64,000 bases of DNA from Saccharicrinis fermentans DSM 9555 = JCM 21142 (GTDB lineage: Bacteria > Bacteroidota > Bacteroidia > Bacteroidales > Marinilabiliaceae), in NCBI RefSeq assembly GCF_000517085.1, contig NZ_KI912107.1, forward strand, positions 1,550,398 to 1,614,397, in the 5' to 3' direction. The translations under genes and the position numbers were made by a program. Numbering within the stretch: position 1 is the stretch's first letter; each line of letters starts with the position of its first letter. The notes beneath the pieces are model-generated. The model was not told the DNA's origin, ran no database searches, and saw only the letters and a program-made list of their open reading frames with translations. Positions 1 to 9,933 of the stretch are shown one piece after another.

Positions 1-50
1 TGACTAAGGTGACGAGTTTCATATAACCATTGAAAGATAAATTTAAACAG

Positions 51-2366
51 ATGAATAAATACATATTACTTTTTATTGCAGTATTCACCGCACAGTGTGT
101 GGTTTATGCCCAGGATCATTCACAAACAGTAAATATAGAAGAATTGACACTGGAGCAAATGAGAGGAATGACGCAAGAGGATTTATTACAGTTGCCTTTT
201 GAAGATTTAATACAATTGGTGAAAGAGTTAAAATTATCTTCCATCGAAGAATTATATAACCTGATATTAAACCCAACACAATCAACGGCCTCCAAAATGG
301 AGGAGGACATCTTTAATGCGCCATTGGCTACGACTGTTATAACGGCAGATGAGTTATCTAAATCAGGTGTACGCTCTATCCCCGAGGCTTTAAAGCTCGC
401 TCCTGGTATAATCGTTAGAGAAAAAACAAACGGAAATTACGATGTTCATATTCGGGGAAACGATTATATATCCCCTGGTTCCGATTTCGAAAATACGGTT
501 AACTCCACAACCTTGGTTATGATTGACAATAGACCAGTATATAATAATTTTTTGGGAGCTACTTTTTGGGAAAATCTTCCCATCAGTGTGAATGATGTTA
601 GTAAAATTGAGATTATCTATGGTCCTTCAGCGGCGCTCTATGGCCCCAATGCGGTATCTGGCGTAATTCATTTTATTACAAAAAAAAATAAGCAAGAAGG
701 TATTCATACCGATTTTGATATTCAGGAAGGAAGCCAGCATTCAACCATCACATCTGCATCTATGGTCTATGGAAAAAGTAACTGGGGAATTCGTTTATCC
801 GGTAATTATCAGAAAATGGATCGCTTTCAAGATACTTATTACATTCCTCAAGAGCAGAAATATATTAGTGGGGATGAAGTAGGCGAGCTAAATGCGATGA
901 TGGACACTACTTTTATTGCAGACGAATTTATGCGTGATTATGCTAAAGCAAAGGAACAAGGTGCCTTAAATTTAGGACTCAGCTTTTCGCCTTCTGAAAA
1001 GGCAAGTCTTGCCTATGATGCTTCTTTTCAGTCTTCTTCGGTACAAACGGCCTATATGGATATTGGATCAGTGCTTTCAACACGTAAATCATCATCCTTC
1101 AGTAATAGTTTGAATATCAACATTGGTAAATTTGAAGGGCATTTATCAAGTGTTTTTGGCAAATTAAATGCGGTACAAGGTCTTACAGGATATGAATACG
1201 ATTATAGAGAAGTGAATGCTAAAGTTGGATATCTTTTTAAATATAAAAAACTGAATATTCATCCGGGTTTTGATGCGAACTATGCTCATTATTCGGATGA
1301 AGACTATGTAGATGTGAATTCTAATACAGGTTTATTAAATGGCACAGCTGAGTTAGGGACTGTTCAAGGAAGCGTAAGATTAGACTACACGGCTTTTGGT
1401 AAATTACGCTTAGCAGGAGCTTGGATGCAAGGCTATTTTTATCAACCTCAACGTGGTTACAGTGCTTATCAATTTTCAACTTCGTATAAGGCGGGTGAAA
1501 ATACATTATTACGTATGGTCGCTTCTAAATCCAACTCCAGTCCTTTTGTTTTAAATACATATATGGATAAAACTATCCAAATACCAATGCCCACAGGTGT
1601 AGAAGAATCAACAGGAACCAATACCCTAAAAAAAATAGGTAACGAAGCGCTCGACCCACAAGAAATGAAAATGATTGAAATGGGGCTCAGGCATAAGTTC
1701 ATGCAAAACCTGCAAGTGGATGTATCTCTTTTTTATAATAAAACAAAAAATTACGCTGAATTAGTAAGTGAGCAGAAGCTTACTGCTGGGGAAGAAGTTA
1801 CTGAACCTACGCAAGCAGCCGAACAAACGGTTATCATTGAGTCCATGCAAAATATGGATCTAAAATCGCAGCAAATAGGACTTACCGCAAGTATAAAATA
1901 TGTGATGAATAAAAAATTTAATACCGCAGTTTTTGCTACTATTCAAAACACCTCGCTACATGATTACGAGGTAAGTAATGCAGACCAATACGAAGCACTA
2001 ACCGGAGAAAATATCGATCAGCAATCCCTGGCCGAAAATCCAAGTTATTTATCATTCGACCATGACTATACTCCCAAATGGTATGGAGGTGCACTCATCA
2101 ATTATGCCCCAACTCCAAAATGGAATTTTAATGTTTCGTTTTACGGATATAGTAAGCAAAAATCCTTTTATACCAAAGGAAATCAATTTTACAATATTGA
2201 AATAGATCCCAAACTGAGTGGTAACCTAAAAGCATCTTACCAATTAAATGATTGGATCAAACTATATGTGAATGCACGGAATATATCCCATAGCGATTCA
2301 CAGGAATTTTTATTTACTGATAAAACCGGAGCAACTTATTTGGGAGGGCTTCATATAAAATTTTAA
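51..2366 (+). CDS. TonB-dependent outer-membrane receptor
   Basis: A 771-residue outer-membrane receptor that would import an unknown ligand using energy from TonB. The first 20 or so residues (MNKYILLFIAVF...) form a signal peptide. A short helical region rich in Leu/Glu follows, then the plug domain from about residue 85 (PLATTVITADELSKSGV, later YGPNAVSGVIHFITKK), then a beta-barrel ending in Phe, as expected for barrel insertion. There is no CarboxypepD_reg-like repeat at the N-terminus, so it is not a SusC-type receptor, and no SusD partner lies downstream. An upstream in-frame TTG at position 30 would add seven charged residues before the signal peptide, so I chose the ATG at 51. The substrate is not evident. 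A strong terminator follows directly. Confidence 0.92.
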   Translation: MNKYILLFIAVFTAQCVVYAQDHSQTVNIEELTLEQMRGMTQEDLLQLPFEDLIQLVKELKLSSIEELYNLILNPTQSTASKMEEDIFNAPLATTVITADELSKSGVRSIPEALKLAPGIIVREKTNGNYDVHIRGNDYISPGSDFENTVNSTTLVMIDNRPVYNNFLGATFWENLPISVNDVSKIEIIYGPSAALYGPNAVSGVIHFITKKNKQEGIHTDFDIQEGSQHSTITSASMVYGKSNWGIRLSGNYQKMDRFQDTYYIPQEQKYISGDEVGELNAMMDTTFIADEFMRDYAKAKEQGALNLGLSFSPSEKASLAYDASFQSSSVQTAYMDIGSVLSTRKSSSFSNSLNINIGKFEGHLSSVFGKLNAVQGLTGYEYDYREVNAKVGYLFKYKKLNIHPGFDANYAHYSDEDYVDVNSNTGLLNGTAELGTVQGSVRLDYTAFGKLRLAGAWMQGYFYQPQRGYSAYQFSTSYKAGENTLLRMVASKSNSSPFVLNTYMDKTIQIPMPTGVEESTGTNTLKKIGNEALDPQEMKMIEMGLRHKFMQNLQVDVSLFYNKTKNYAELVSEQKLTAGEEVTEPTQAAEQTVIIESMQNMDLKSQQIGLTASIKYVMNKKFNTAVFATIQNTSLHDYEVSNADQYEALTGENIDQQSLAENPSYLSFDHDYTPKWYGGALINYAPTPKWNFNVSFYGYSKQKSFYTKGNQFYNIEIDPKLSGNLKASYQLNDWIKLYVNARNISHSDSQEFLFTDKTGATYLGGLHIKF

Positions 2367-2374
2367 AACTAAGC

Positions 2375-2416
2375 AGAGGCTGTTTAAAAAGAAGAAAAAC
2401 ATTTTAAGCAGCCTCT
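2375..2416 (+). terminator. Intrinsic terminator between TonB receptor and mazG
   Basis: Two 15-base arms, AGAGGCTGTTTAAAA and TTTTAAGCAGCCTCT, pair with a single G-T wobble around a 12-base loop. The A- and T-rich ends of the arms allow it to act in both directions. It sits 8 bases after the receptor stop codon and faces the convergent mazG gene. Confidence 0.75.
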
Positions 2417-2488
2417 CTGTAATATAGAATCTTATATAAAACATAATTATAGGGATGGTACAATAGTGAGCTATTCAATAAGCACTAA

Positions 2489-3262
2489 TTACTCCTGTTT
2501 TTTTGCTTCTTCCCAAATTTGATCCATTTCTTCCAGTGTCATCGTTTTTAAATCCCTACCTTGTTTTATTGTTTTATTTTCCAGAAAATTAAATCGTTGT
2601 ATAAACTTGCGATTGGTTCTTTCGAGTGCGTTTTCTGGATTTACACCATATAATCTGGCCGTATTAATGATTGAAAACAATAAATCACCAAATTCAGCTT
2701 CTATTTTATCTTGGTCACCGTTGTTGATTTCGTCTTTAACCTCATGTAGTTCCTCCTGCACTTTATCCCAGACTTGTTCGCGATTTTCCCAATCAAAGCC
2801 CACTCCTCGCGCTTTATCTTGAATTCGATGTGCTTTAATTAAGGCAGGTAAGGACTCGGGGACTCCTTCTAAAACAGATTTATTACCACCTTTTTCCTTC
2901 AATTTTAAGCGCTCCCAGTTTTCTTCTACTTCTTTGGCATTTTTTACTTTTGTATCACTAAATATATGAGGGTGACGATATATCAGTTTTTCATTGAGTG
3001 AGTCAATCACATCCTTAATACTAAACTGCTGGTTTTCCTCTCCAATTTTTGAATAAAACACAATATGCAATAATAAATCGCCCAATTCTTTTTTTATGAG
3101 TGTCGCATCATTTTTTATGATGGCATCGGCCAATTCGTAGGTTTCTTCAATCGTAAGAGTCCGCAGTGTTTCTTTGGTTTGTTTCTTATCCCAAGGACAT
3201 TTTTCTCGCAATTCATCCATTATATGGAGCAATTCTTCGAATGCTGTTAACTTATCTTGCAT
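2489..3262 (-). CDS. mazG: Nucleoside triphosphate pyrophosphohydrolase MazG
   Basis: A 257-residue all-alpha NTP pyrophosphohydrolase that hydrolyses (d)NTPs to monophosphates and pyrophosphate, probably for cleaning the nucleotide pool. Two MazG domains are visible. The N-terminal one carries CPWDKKQTKETL, the metal-binding IEETYELADAI and the partner KKELGDLLLHIVFY. The C-terminal one has EELHEVKDEI and EAEFGDLLFSIIN. Length and two-domain layout match the E. coli-type enzyme. It is monocistronic, divergent from phoH with about 105 bases between the two starts, and convergent with the TonB receptor. Confidence 0.95.
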   Translation of the reverse strand: MQDKLTAFEELLHIMDELREKCPWDKKQTKETLRTLTIEETYELADAIIKNDATLIKKELGDLLLHIVFYSKIGEENQQFSIKDVIDSLNEKLIYRHPHIFSDTKVKNAKEVEENWERLKLKEKGGNKSVLEGVPESLPALIKAHRIQDKARGVGFDWENREQVWDKVQEELHEVKDEINNGDQDKIEAEFGDLLFSIINTARLYGVNPENALERTNRKFIQRFNFLENKTIKQGRDLKTMTLEEMDQIWEEAKKQE

Positions 3263-3367
3263 CTGTTTAAATTTGAAAATGACATATTATTAAGTTCAAA
3301 TGTAATTATAAGCATCCACTTTATTAATAATTGTTGTTAATTTGTATTCTTTATTACCAGATTATAT

Positions 3368-4321
3368 ATGATAGAAAAATTAATATACCTTGATTCTGTT
3401 GACTTAATTGAATTTTTAGGCGTTCAGAATGTAAAACTAGATTTAATCAGAAACAAATATCCCAAATTACGTATTATTGCACGCGGTGATTGGCTCAAAG
3501 CGATGGGAGAAGAAGAAGAAGTTGCTTTTTTTGAAGAAAAAGTTCACTTATTACTTAATCACTATAATGAATATAATGTGTTGAGTGAACATTCCATTTT
3601 AGAGATTATTGAAAGTGGAACTGTTGGCAAGAGTAAAGAAAATGATGATGTAATCCTTTATGGCATAAATGGGAAACCTATTAAAGGTAGAACTGCCAAT
3701 CAACAACTTTTTGTGAGGGAATACGAGAAAAACGACCTTATTTTTGCAGTAGGACCAGCTGGATCGGGAAAAACATATACAGCCATTGCGTTGGCTGTTA
3801 GGGCATTAAAGAGGAGGGAGGTGCGCAAGATAATCTTAAGTAGACCAGCTGTTGAGGCCGGAGAAAAACTTGGTTTTTTGCCTGGAGACATGAAAGAAAA
3901 GATTGACCCGTATTTACAACCTTTATATGATGCCTTGCAGGATATGATTCCCGCAGCAAAGCTAAAGGACTATATGGAAAATGGTACCATTCAAATTGCA
4001 CCATTGGCTTTTATGCGTGGACGAACCTTGAACGAAGCCTTTGTTATTCTGGATGAAGCTCAGAATACCACTGTAAATCAAATCAAGATGTTTTTAACAC
4101 GTATGGGACAAAGCACCAAATATGTAATTACTGGTGATGTTACTCAAATTGATCTGCCAAGAAAATCCATGTCGGGTTTAGTGCAAGCCATGCGAATTCT
4201 AAATGATGTGGAAGGTATAAAAATAATAAACTTTGATGTCCGGGATATTGTTCGTCATCCCTTGGTGCAAAGAATTGTAGAGGCCTACGATAAAGAAAAA
4301 CCAGCAAAAAGGAAAGAATAG
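3368..4321 (+). CDS. phoH: PhoH-family ATPase
   Basis: A 317-residue cytoplasmic PhoH-like P-loop ATPase. The C-terminal two thirds carry Walker A (GPAGSGKTYTAIA), Walker B (AFVILDEAQN) and the conserved KYVITGDVTQIDLP stretch. The roughly 120-residue N-terminal part is the small RNA-binding-like domain usual for PhoH2/YbeZ-type proteins. The family is linked to RNA metabolism and ribosome maturation, but the exact reaction is not settled. No ybeY lies next to it here. A perfect-stem terminator follows 50 bases after the stop codon. Confidence 0.93.
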   Translation: MIEKLIYLDSVDLIEFLGVQNVKLDLIRNKYPKLRIIARGDWLKAMGEEEEVAFFEEKVHLLLNHYNEYNVLSEHSILEIIESGTVGKSKENDDVILYGINGKPIKGRTANQQLFVREYEKNDLIFAVGPAGSGKTYTAIALAVRALKRREVRKIILSRPAVEAGEKLGFLPGDMKEKIDPYLQPLYDALQDMIPAAKLKDYMENGTIQIAPLAFMRGRTLNEAFVILDEAQNTTVNQIKMFLTRMGQSTKYVITGDVTQIDLPRKSMSGLVQAMRILNDVEGIKIINFDVRDIVRHPLVQRIVEAYDKEKPAKRKE

Positions 4322-4370
4322 TCAGAATTGGAAGATCAAGGGTTTTGAGTTGTCTTATGTATAAAATAAA

Positions 4371-4409
4371 AAAAGGCTGTCCATTCATTTTATTGCCGGA
4401 CAGCCTTTT
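4371..4409. terminator. Bidirectional intrinsic terminator between phoH and clpC
   Basis: AAAAGGCTGTCC pairs perfectly with GGACAGCCTTTT around a 15-base loop. The A-run and T-run at the two ends suit both of the convergent genes phoH and clpC. Confidence 0.85.
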
Positions 4410-4444
4410 AATATATTTATTGCGAATAAATAGGTCGCAAATAA

Positions 4445-6976
4445 TTAATTTTCGCTCGTATTAGAATCTTTTAATGCTTTTATCTTCTTTTCAATGGATG
4501 TAAATATTTTTTCATCCTTTTCATTGAAGTCCACCTTTATAATATCTCCCTCCGTAACCGAAGCCTGAATAATAACCTCTGCCATTTCGTCTTCGAGATA
4601 TTTTTGAATTGCCCTTTTTAAAGGTCTAGCACCAAAGTTGGTATCAAATCCTTTCTTGGCAATAAAGTCTTTAGCCTTTTCGGTCAGTTCTAATTTATAA
4701 CCCAATGATTCAACACGCGTGTACAAACCTTTAAGTTCAATATCAATAATTTTGAAGATATGCTCCTTATCAAGGGTGTTAAATACAATAACGTCATCTA
4801 TACGATTAATAAACTCAGGGGCAAATGCCTTTTTAAGGGCTTTTTGAATTACATGGCGTGCATGATCTGAATCAGACTCTCTACTACTTGTTTGGAAACC
4901 AACCCCTCTACCAAAATCTTTTAACTCGCGACTACCAATATTGGATGTCATGATAATGATCGTATTTTTAAAGTCTACCTTGCGACCTAAACTATCGGTT
5001 AATCTACCTTCATCCAATACTTGCAGTAACAAATTAAACACATCAGGGTGTGCTTTTTCAATCTCATCTAACAGAATTACAGAATAAGGTCTTCTTCTTA
5101 CTTTCTCGGTCAACTGTCCACCCTCTTCGTATCCAACATATCCCGGAGGTGCACCAACCAATCTCGAAACAGAAAATTTCTCCATATATTCACTCATATC
5201 GATACGAATTAGAGCATCCGTAGAGTCAAATAAATACTTGGCCAGTACTTTAGCCAGGTGAGTTTTACCAACACCAGTTGGTCCCAGAAATACAAAAGAA
5301 CCAATAGGTCTGTTGGGATCCTTAAGTCCAGCACGGTTACGCTGTATGGCTTTTACAATTTTTTGAATAGCTTCTTCTTGGCCAATGACACTACCTTTCA
5401 ACTGGTCTCCCATTTGCAAAAGTCTGAAACCTTCGGCTTGCGCAACTCTTTGAACAGGAATGCCGGTCATCATGGCAACAACTTCAGCCACTTTTTCTAC
5501 ATCAACAATCTCACGATGCTGCTGGAGCTCTTGTTCCCATTTAAACTTAGCATTGTTCAAATCTTCCAGATAAGTTTTTTCCTTATCTCTAAAGCTCGCG
5601 GCCAGTTCAAAGTTCTGTGCTTTTACAGCTTTAATTTTGTTTTCTTTCGTTTCCTCTATTTGCTCTTCCAGCTTTAATATGGTTTCTGGAACAATGATAT
5701 TGGAAATATGTACGCGTGATCCGGCCTCGTCCAGAGCGTCAATAGCCTTGTCAGGCAGGTGGCGGTCTGTGATATATCGCTCGGTCAGTTTTACACAAGC
5801 CTCAATTGCTTCTTTGGTAAAAGTAACATTATGGTGATCCTCGTATTTCTCCTTGATATTATTTAGTATTTCTACGGTCTCTTCAATACTTGTTGGTTCC
5901 ACCATTACTTTTTGGAAACGTCTTTCCAGGGCACCATCTTTTTCTATATGCTGACGATACTCGTCTAATGTAGTAGCTCCAATACATTGGATTTCGCCAC
6001 GAGCCAGTGCAGGCTTCAGCATATTCGCTGCATCCAGAGAACCCGTAGCACCACCAGCACCTACAATAGTATGTATCTCATCAATAAATAAGATGATATT
6101 CGGATTCTTAGATAGTTCGTTTAAGATAGCTTTCATTCTTTCTTCGAACTGCCCCCTGTATTTAGTTCCCGCAACGATGGATGCCAGGTCAAGGGTTACC
6201 ACTCGTTTATCAAAAAGTACACGTGATACTTTCTTTTGGTGTATACGAATAGCCAAACCTTCTGCGATAGCCGATTTACCGACCCCTGGTTCTCCTATTA
6301 ATATGGGGTTATTCTTTTTTCTTCGACTTAAAATTTGTGCCAAACGCTCTATTTCACCTTCACGACCTACAATTGGGTCAAGCTTCCCTTCTTCGGCAGC
6401 CTGTGTCATATCGATACCAAAATTGTCCAGAACAGGTGTATCTGAACCTTTGGATCCTCCAGATGAGCGAGGTGCGTCGGCACCTCCTCCTGAGGAAAAT
6501 GGACTGTCTTGATCATCGTCCTCCGGCAAATCAGCCTTGGCCAATGGTTCGTTGTTAGCCATTAATCCTTTTACTTTTTCGTAGTTAATTTTTTCTTCTG
6601 TCATAAGTTCAGGTATAAATCCATTGTTGTCCTTTAATAAAGCCAAAAGTAAATGCCCCGTATTAATATTCTTACTTTTTAACGAACGAGCCTCCAAATA
6701 AATCAATCGCAATATTCTTTCCGATGATTTTAATAAAGGTATATGTTCTGTATGCTCCAATACTACATTTGTTTTTAACTTTGATTCAATGCTGCTTTTT
6801 AGGTTATGAAGATCAACCCTTAGTTGTTCCAATATCTCTATGGCCGTACCTTCACCTTCCCTTAAAAGACCCAGTAAAAGGTGTTCCGGAGAAATATAGG
6901 GGTTACCCAACCTTTCGGCTTCTTCTTTTGAAAAACCTATTACATCGTTAATTCTTTGGGTAAAATTCAAATTCAT
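4445..6976 (-). CDS. clpC: ClpC-type AAA+ protease ATPase subunit
   Basis: An 843-residue Hsp100 unfoldase that feeds substrates to ClpP and takes part in protein quality control. Domain order is: a double Clp N repeat (residues 1-150), an acidic/Gly-Ser linker, the first AAA+ module (Walker A GEPGVGKSA; Walker B ILFIDEIHT), a UVR-like coiled middle segment near residues 440-490 (FELAASFRDKEKTYLEDL), the second AAA+ module (GPTGVGKTHLAK; VILLDEIEKAHP) and a C-terminal ClpB D2-small domain (NFGARPLKRAIQKYLE). The UVR middle and short M-domain distinguish ClpC from ClpB. A TAAATTTG box upstream on this strand may drive it. It is monocistronic here and divergent from gyrA. Confidence 0.95.
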   Translation of the reverse strand: MNLNFTQRINDVIGFSKEEAERLGNPYISPEHLLLGLLREGEGTAIEILEQLRVDLHNLKSSIESKLKTNVVLEHTEHIPLLKSSERILRLIYLEARSLKSKNINTGHLLLALLKDNNGFIPELMTEEKINYEKVKGLMANNEPLAKADLPEDDDQDSPFSSGGGADAPRSSGGSKGSDTPVLDNFGIDMTQAAEEGKLDPIVGREGEIERLAQILSRRKKNNPILIGEPGVGKSAIAEGLAIRIHQKKVSRVLFDKRVVTLDLASIVAGTKYRGQFEERMKAILNELSKNPNIILFIDEIHTIVGAGGATGSLDAANMLKPALARGEIQCIGATTLDEYRQHIEKDGALERRFQKVMVEPTSIEETVEILNNIKEKYEDHHNVTFTKEAIEACVKLTERYITDRHLPDKAIDALDEAGSRVHISNIIVPETILKLEEQIEETKENKIKAVKAQNFELAASFRDKEKTYLEDLNNAKFKWEQELQQHREIVDVEKVAEVVAMMTGIPVQRVAQAEGFRLLQMGDQLKGSVIGQEEAIQKIVKAIQRNRAGLKDPNRPIGSFVFLGPTGVGKTHLAKVLAKYLFDSTDALIRIDMSEYMEKFSVSRLVGAPPGYVGYEEGGQLTEKVRRRPYSVILLDEIEKAHPDVFNLLLQVLDEGRLTDSLGRKVDFKNTIIIMTSNIGSRELKDFGRGVGFQTSSRESDSDHARHVIQKALKKAFAPEFINRIDDVIVFNTLDKEHIFKIIDIELKGLYTRVESLGYKLELTEKAKDFIAKKGFDTNFGARPLKRAIQKYLEDEMAEVIIQASVTEGDIIKVDFNEKDEKIFTSIEKKIKALKDSNTSEN

Positions 6977-7064
6977 TTAATATATCTTTTCTTGTTTTAC
7001 TACAATTACCGTACAATTAAGTTCAATCCTGACATTTCAACAGGTTCATTTAACGATCTCATGC

Positions 7065-7072
7065 CAAATTTA
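7065..7072 (-). promoter_or_regulatory. Candidate -7 element for clpC
   Basis: On the minus strand TAAATTTG matches the Bacteroidota -7 consensus TAnnTTTG, about 90 bases ahead of the clpC start. No good -33 TTTG was found at the usual spacing, so this is only a candidate. The surrounding 340-base clpC-gyrA intergenic region is AT-rich and contains no gene. Confidence 0.4.
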
Positions 7073-7258
7073 CCGTAATTGGTCTATAAAAGTAATATCT
7101 TGTTTATTTAAAATTACAATTTATTTTAATTTTTCCGCACAATTAACCCTAAAAATAACAATAATAATGCGAATTTCAGAATGTTTATTCCCTGTTAATA
7201 AATTGTATACTTTTTCGCTTTATTATTAGCACATAAATGACTAAATTAGGCCGTCCAA

Positions 7259-7284
7259 AAAACAGGCTTATATAGGCCTGTTTT
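7259..7284 (+). other. Stem-loop in the gyrA leader
   Basis: AAAACAGGC pairs with GCCTGTTTT around an 8-base loop and ends 34 bases before the gyrA start codon. It resembles an intrinsic terminator, but the T-run is only four long and is followed by CG. It may be a leader hairpin or attenuator of gyrA, or mark the end of a short transcript from this intergenic region. No reading frame precedes it. Confidence 0.5.
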
Positions 7285-7318
7285 CGTTTGTATATTCTAA
7301 TTCATAATTTTATATTAA

Positions 7319-9889
7319 ATGGCTGAAGGAGAGAAAATTATAAAAATAAATATTGAGGAAGAAATGAAATCGGCCTACATCGACTATTCGATGTCGGTTA
7401 TTGTTTCTAGAGCATTGCCTGATGTTAGGGACGGCTTTAAACCTGTACATAGGCGTGTTCTTTACGGAATGAGTGATTTAGGAGTTACTTCCTCCAAGCC
7501 ATATAAAAAATCTGCAAGAATCGTTGGGGAAGTACTGGGTAAGTACCATCCACACGGTGATACATCGGTTTATTATGCAATGGTACGTATGGCGCAAGAT
7601 TGGTCGCTACGCTACCCGCTAGTAGATGGGCAGGGTAACTTTGGTTCTGTTGATGGTGACAGTCCTGCAGCAATGCGTTACACTGAGGCACGTTTGAATA
7701 AGATAGCAGAAGAAACGCTGATCGATATAGATAAAAGAACTGTTGATTTTCAATTGAACTTTGATGACTCCATGCAGGAGCCAACCGTTTTACCTACCAG
7801 AATACCTAACCTCTTGGTTAACGGAGCTTCTGGAATCGCGGTTGGTATGGCAACCAATATGCCACCTCATAATTTAACTGAGATCATCAATGCTACCATT
7901 GCTTATATTGAAAACAATGATATTGATATAGATGGCCTTTTAGAATATGTAAAAGCGCCTGATTTTCCTACAGGTGGTATTATTTATGGTTATAAAGGTG
8001 TAAAAGATGCCTTTGAAACAGGTAGGGGTAAAGTAGTTGTTCGTGCCAAAGCAGAGGTTGAAAGTGATAAAAATGGCAGAGAAAAAATAGTTGTTACAGA
8101 AATTCCTTATTTGGTAAACAAAGCTGAGTTAATTATTAAAATAGCAGAGCTTGTCAATGAAAAGAAAATAGAAGGTATTTCCAATGTTAATGACGAGTCC
8201 GATAGAGATGGAATGCGTATCGTTGTTGATTTAAAACGGGATGCCATTGCCAATGTTGTTTTAAATAATCTCTACAAATTAACTGCTCTTCAATCGTCTT
8301 TCAGTGTTAATAATATTGCACTGGTAAAAGGTCGTCCACAAATGCTTAACCTTAAAGGTTTAATCAGTAATTTCGTGGAACACCGTCACGACGTAGTTAT
8401 CCGTCGTACACAATATGAGTTGGAACAAGCAGAAAAAAGAGCTCATATACTTGAAGGATTGATTATTGCAAGTGATAATATTGACGAAGTAATCAAAATT
8501 ATCAGAGCAGCTTCCAGTCCGGATATTGCACGTGAAAAATTAATTGAACGCTTTGAACTAACAGACATTCAGGCACGTGCCATTGTGGATATGCGCTTGC
8601 GCCAATTAACAGGACTTGAACAAGATAAATTACGCGGTGAATATGACGATTTATTAAAAGAAATTGCGGATTTGAAAGATATCTTGGCCAACGAACCCAG
8701 ACGAATGGAAATTATTACCGATGAACTAATCGTCATCAGGGAAAAATATGGAGATGATAGGAAAACGGAGATTGTTTACTCATCAGAAGAATTCAATCCA
8801 GAAGATTTTTATGCCGATGATGAAATGATTATTACTATTTCGCACATGGGTTATATAAAAAGAACTCCGTTGGCAGAATTTAGAACACAATCTAGGGGAG
8901 GAGTAGGCTCTAAAGGAAGTACAACACGTGACGAGGACTTTATTGAACATTTGTATCCTGCAACCATGCACAACACCATGCTGTTTTTCACTGCAAAAGG
9001 ACGTTGTTTCTGGCTGAAAGTATACGAAATTCCAGAGGGAGCCAAGAATACAAAAGGAAGAGCAATTCAAAACTTATTGAATATTGAACCTGATGATTGC
9101 GTAAAAGCATTTATAAAAGTCAAAAAATTAAACGATCAAGACTATATCAATAACCATTATATTATAATGGGAACCAAAAAAGGTATTATCAAAAAATCGT
9201 TGTTGGCTGACTATTCGCGTCCTCGTGTAAATGGAGTGAATGCCATCACCATTAAAGAAGATGATGAACTAATACAAGCCAGATTAACCAATGGGGTAAA
9301 CGAAATATTAATGGCAACTCGTTCGGGTCGGGCCATCCGATTTAACGAAAGTAAAGTTAGGTGTATCGGGCGTACAGGCCTAGGAGTGAGGGGTATAGCT
9401 TTGGATACAACTAAGGATGAAGTGGTTGGCATGATATGTGTAAAAGATATAACCCAAGAAGATGTTCTAGTAGTATCTGAAAAAGGATTTGGAAAAAGAT
9501 CTAAAATTGAAGATTACCGTATTACCAACCGAGGTGGTAAAGGTGTAAAAACAATGAAAATTACAGATAAGACCGGTGAACTTATATCCATTAAAAATGT
9601 AACCGATGATAATGATTTAATGATTATCAATAAATCGGGAATCACTATACGTTTGGCCTTGTCTGAATTAAGAACCACCGGGAGAGCTACCCAGGGAGTT
9701 AAAGTAATTAATTTGAGAAACAATGACCAGATTGCTTCTGTAGCAAAAGTTTCTGCTTTTAAAGAAGAGGAAGTTATAAGTGAAAATGTGGATGAAGAAA
9801 ATACAGGAGAGAATCCAATAAACGAAAACACAGATAACAAAGAAAACACAGATAATAACGACGAAACAATTAACAACGATCAAGAATAA
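7319..9889 (+). CDS. gyrA: DNA gyrase subunit A
   Basis: An 856-residue type II topoisomerase A subunit that breaks and rejoins DNA for negative supercoiling together with GyrB (not in this window). The winged-helix/tower region includes the active-site Tyr at residue 121 ([10 protein letters not shown]). The C-terminal beta-pinwheel follows, with a GyrA-box-like NRGGKG near residue 740 that supports gyrase rather than topoisomerase IV. In the quinolone-determining region, the residues aligned with E. coli Ser83 and Asp87 are Thr82 and Tyr86. The tail of about 40 residues is very rich in Asn, Glu and Asp. It is followed by a TPR gene 44 bases downstream. Confidence 0.97.
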   Translation: MAEGEKIIKINIEEEMKSAYIDYSMSVIVSRALPDVRDGFKPVHRRVLYGMSDLGVTSSKPYKKSARIVGEVLGKYHPHGDTSVYYAMVRMAQDWSLRYPLVDGQGNFGSVDGDSPAAMRYTEARLNKIAEETLIDIDKRTVDFQLNFDDSMQEPTVLPTRIPNLLVNGASGIAVGMATNMPPHNLTEIINATIAYIENNDIDIDGLLEYVKAPDFPTGGIIYGYKGVKDAFETGRGKVVVRAKAEVESDKNGREKIVVTEIPYLVNKAELIIKIAELVNEKKIEGISNVNDESDRDGMRIVVDLKRDAIANVVLNNLYKLTALQSSFSVNNIALVKGRPQMLNLKGLISNFVEHRHDVVIRRTQYELEQAEKRAHILEGLIIASDNIDEVIKIIRAASSPDIAREKLIERFELTDIQARAIVDMRLRQLTGLEQDKLRGEYDDLLKEIADLKDILANEPRRMEIITDELIVIREKYGDDRKTEIVYSSEEFNPEDFYADDEMIITISHMGYIKRTPLAEFRTQSRGGVGSKGSTTRDEDFIEHLYPATMHNTMLFFTAKGRCFWLKVYEIPEGAKNTKGRAIQNLLNIEPDDCVKAFIKVKKLNDQDYINNHYIIMGTKKGIIKKSLLADYSRPRVNGVNAITIKEDDELIQARLTNGVNEILMATRSGRAIRFNESKVRCIGRTGLGVRGIALDTTKDEVVGMICVKDITQEDVLVVSEKGFGKRSKIEDYRITNRGGKGVKTMKITDKTGELISIKNVTDDNDLMIINKSGITIRLALSELRTTGRATQGVKVINLRNNDQIASVAKVSAFKEEEVISENVDEENTGENPINENTDNKENTDNNDETINNDQE

Positions 9890-9933
9890 AGTATATTATT
9901 TTTGAGGTGTAAATACACACATAAAAACTTAAT

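Noticed and set aside
30-50. Upstream TTG start for the TonB receptor
   Set aside because: It would place charged residues ahead of a well-formed signal peptide that begins at the ATG at 51.
5258-6558. Several open frames on the plus strand opposite clpC
   Set aside because: They are complements of a highly conserved clpC gene and show no independent domain signal.
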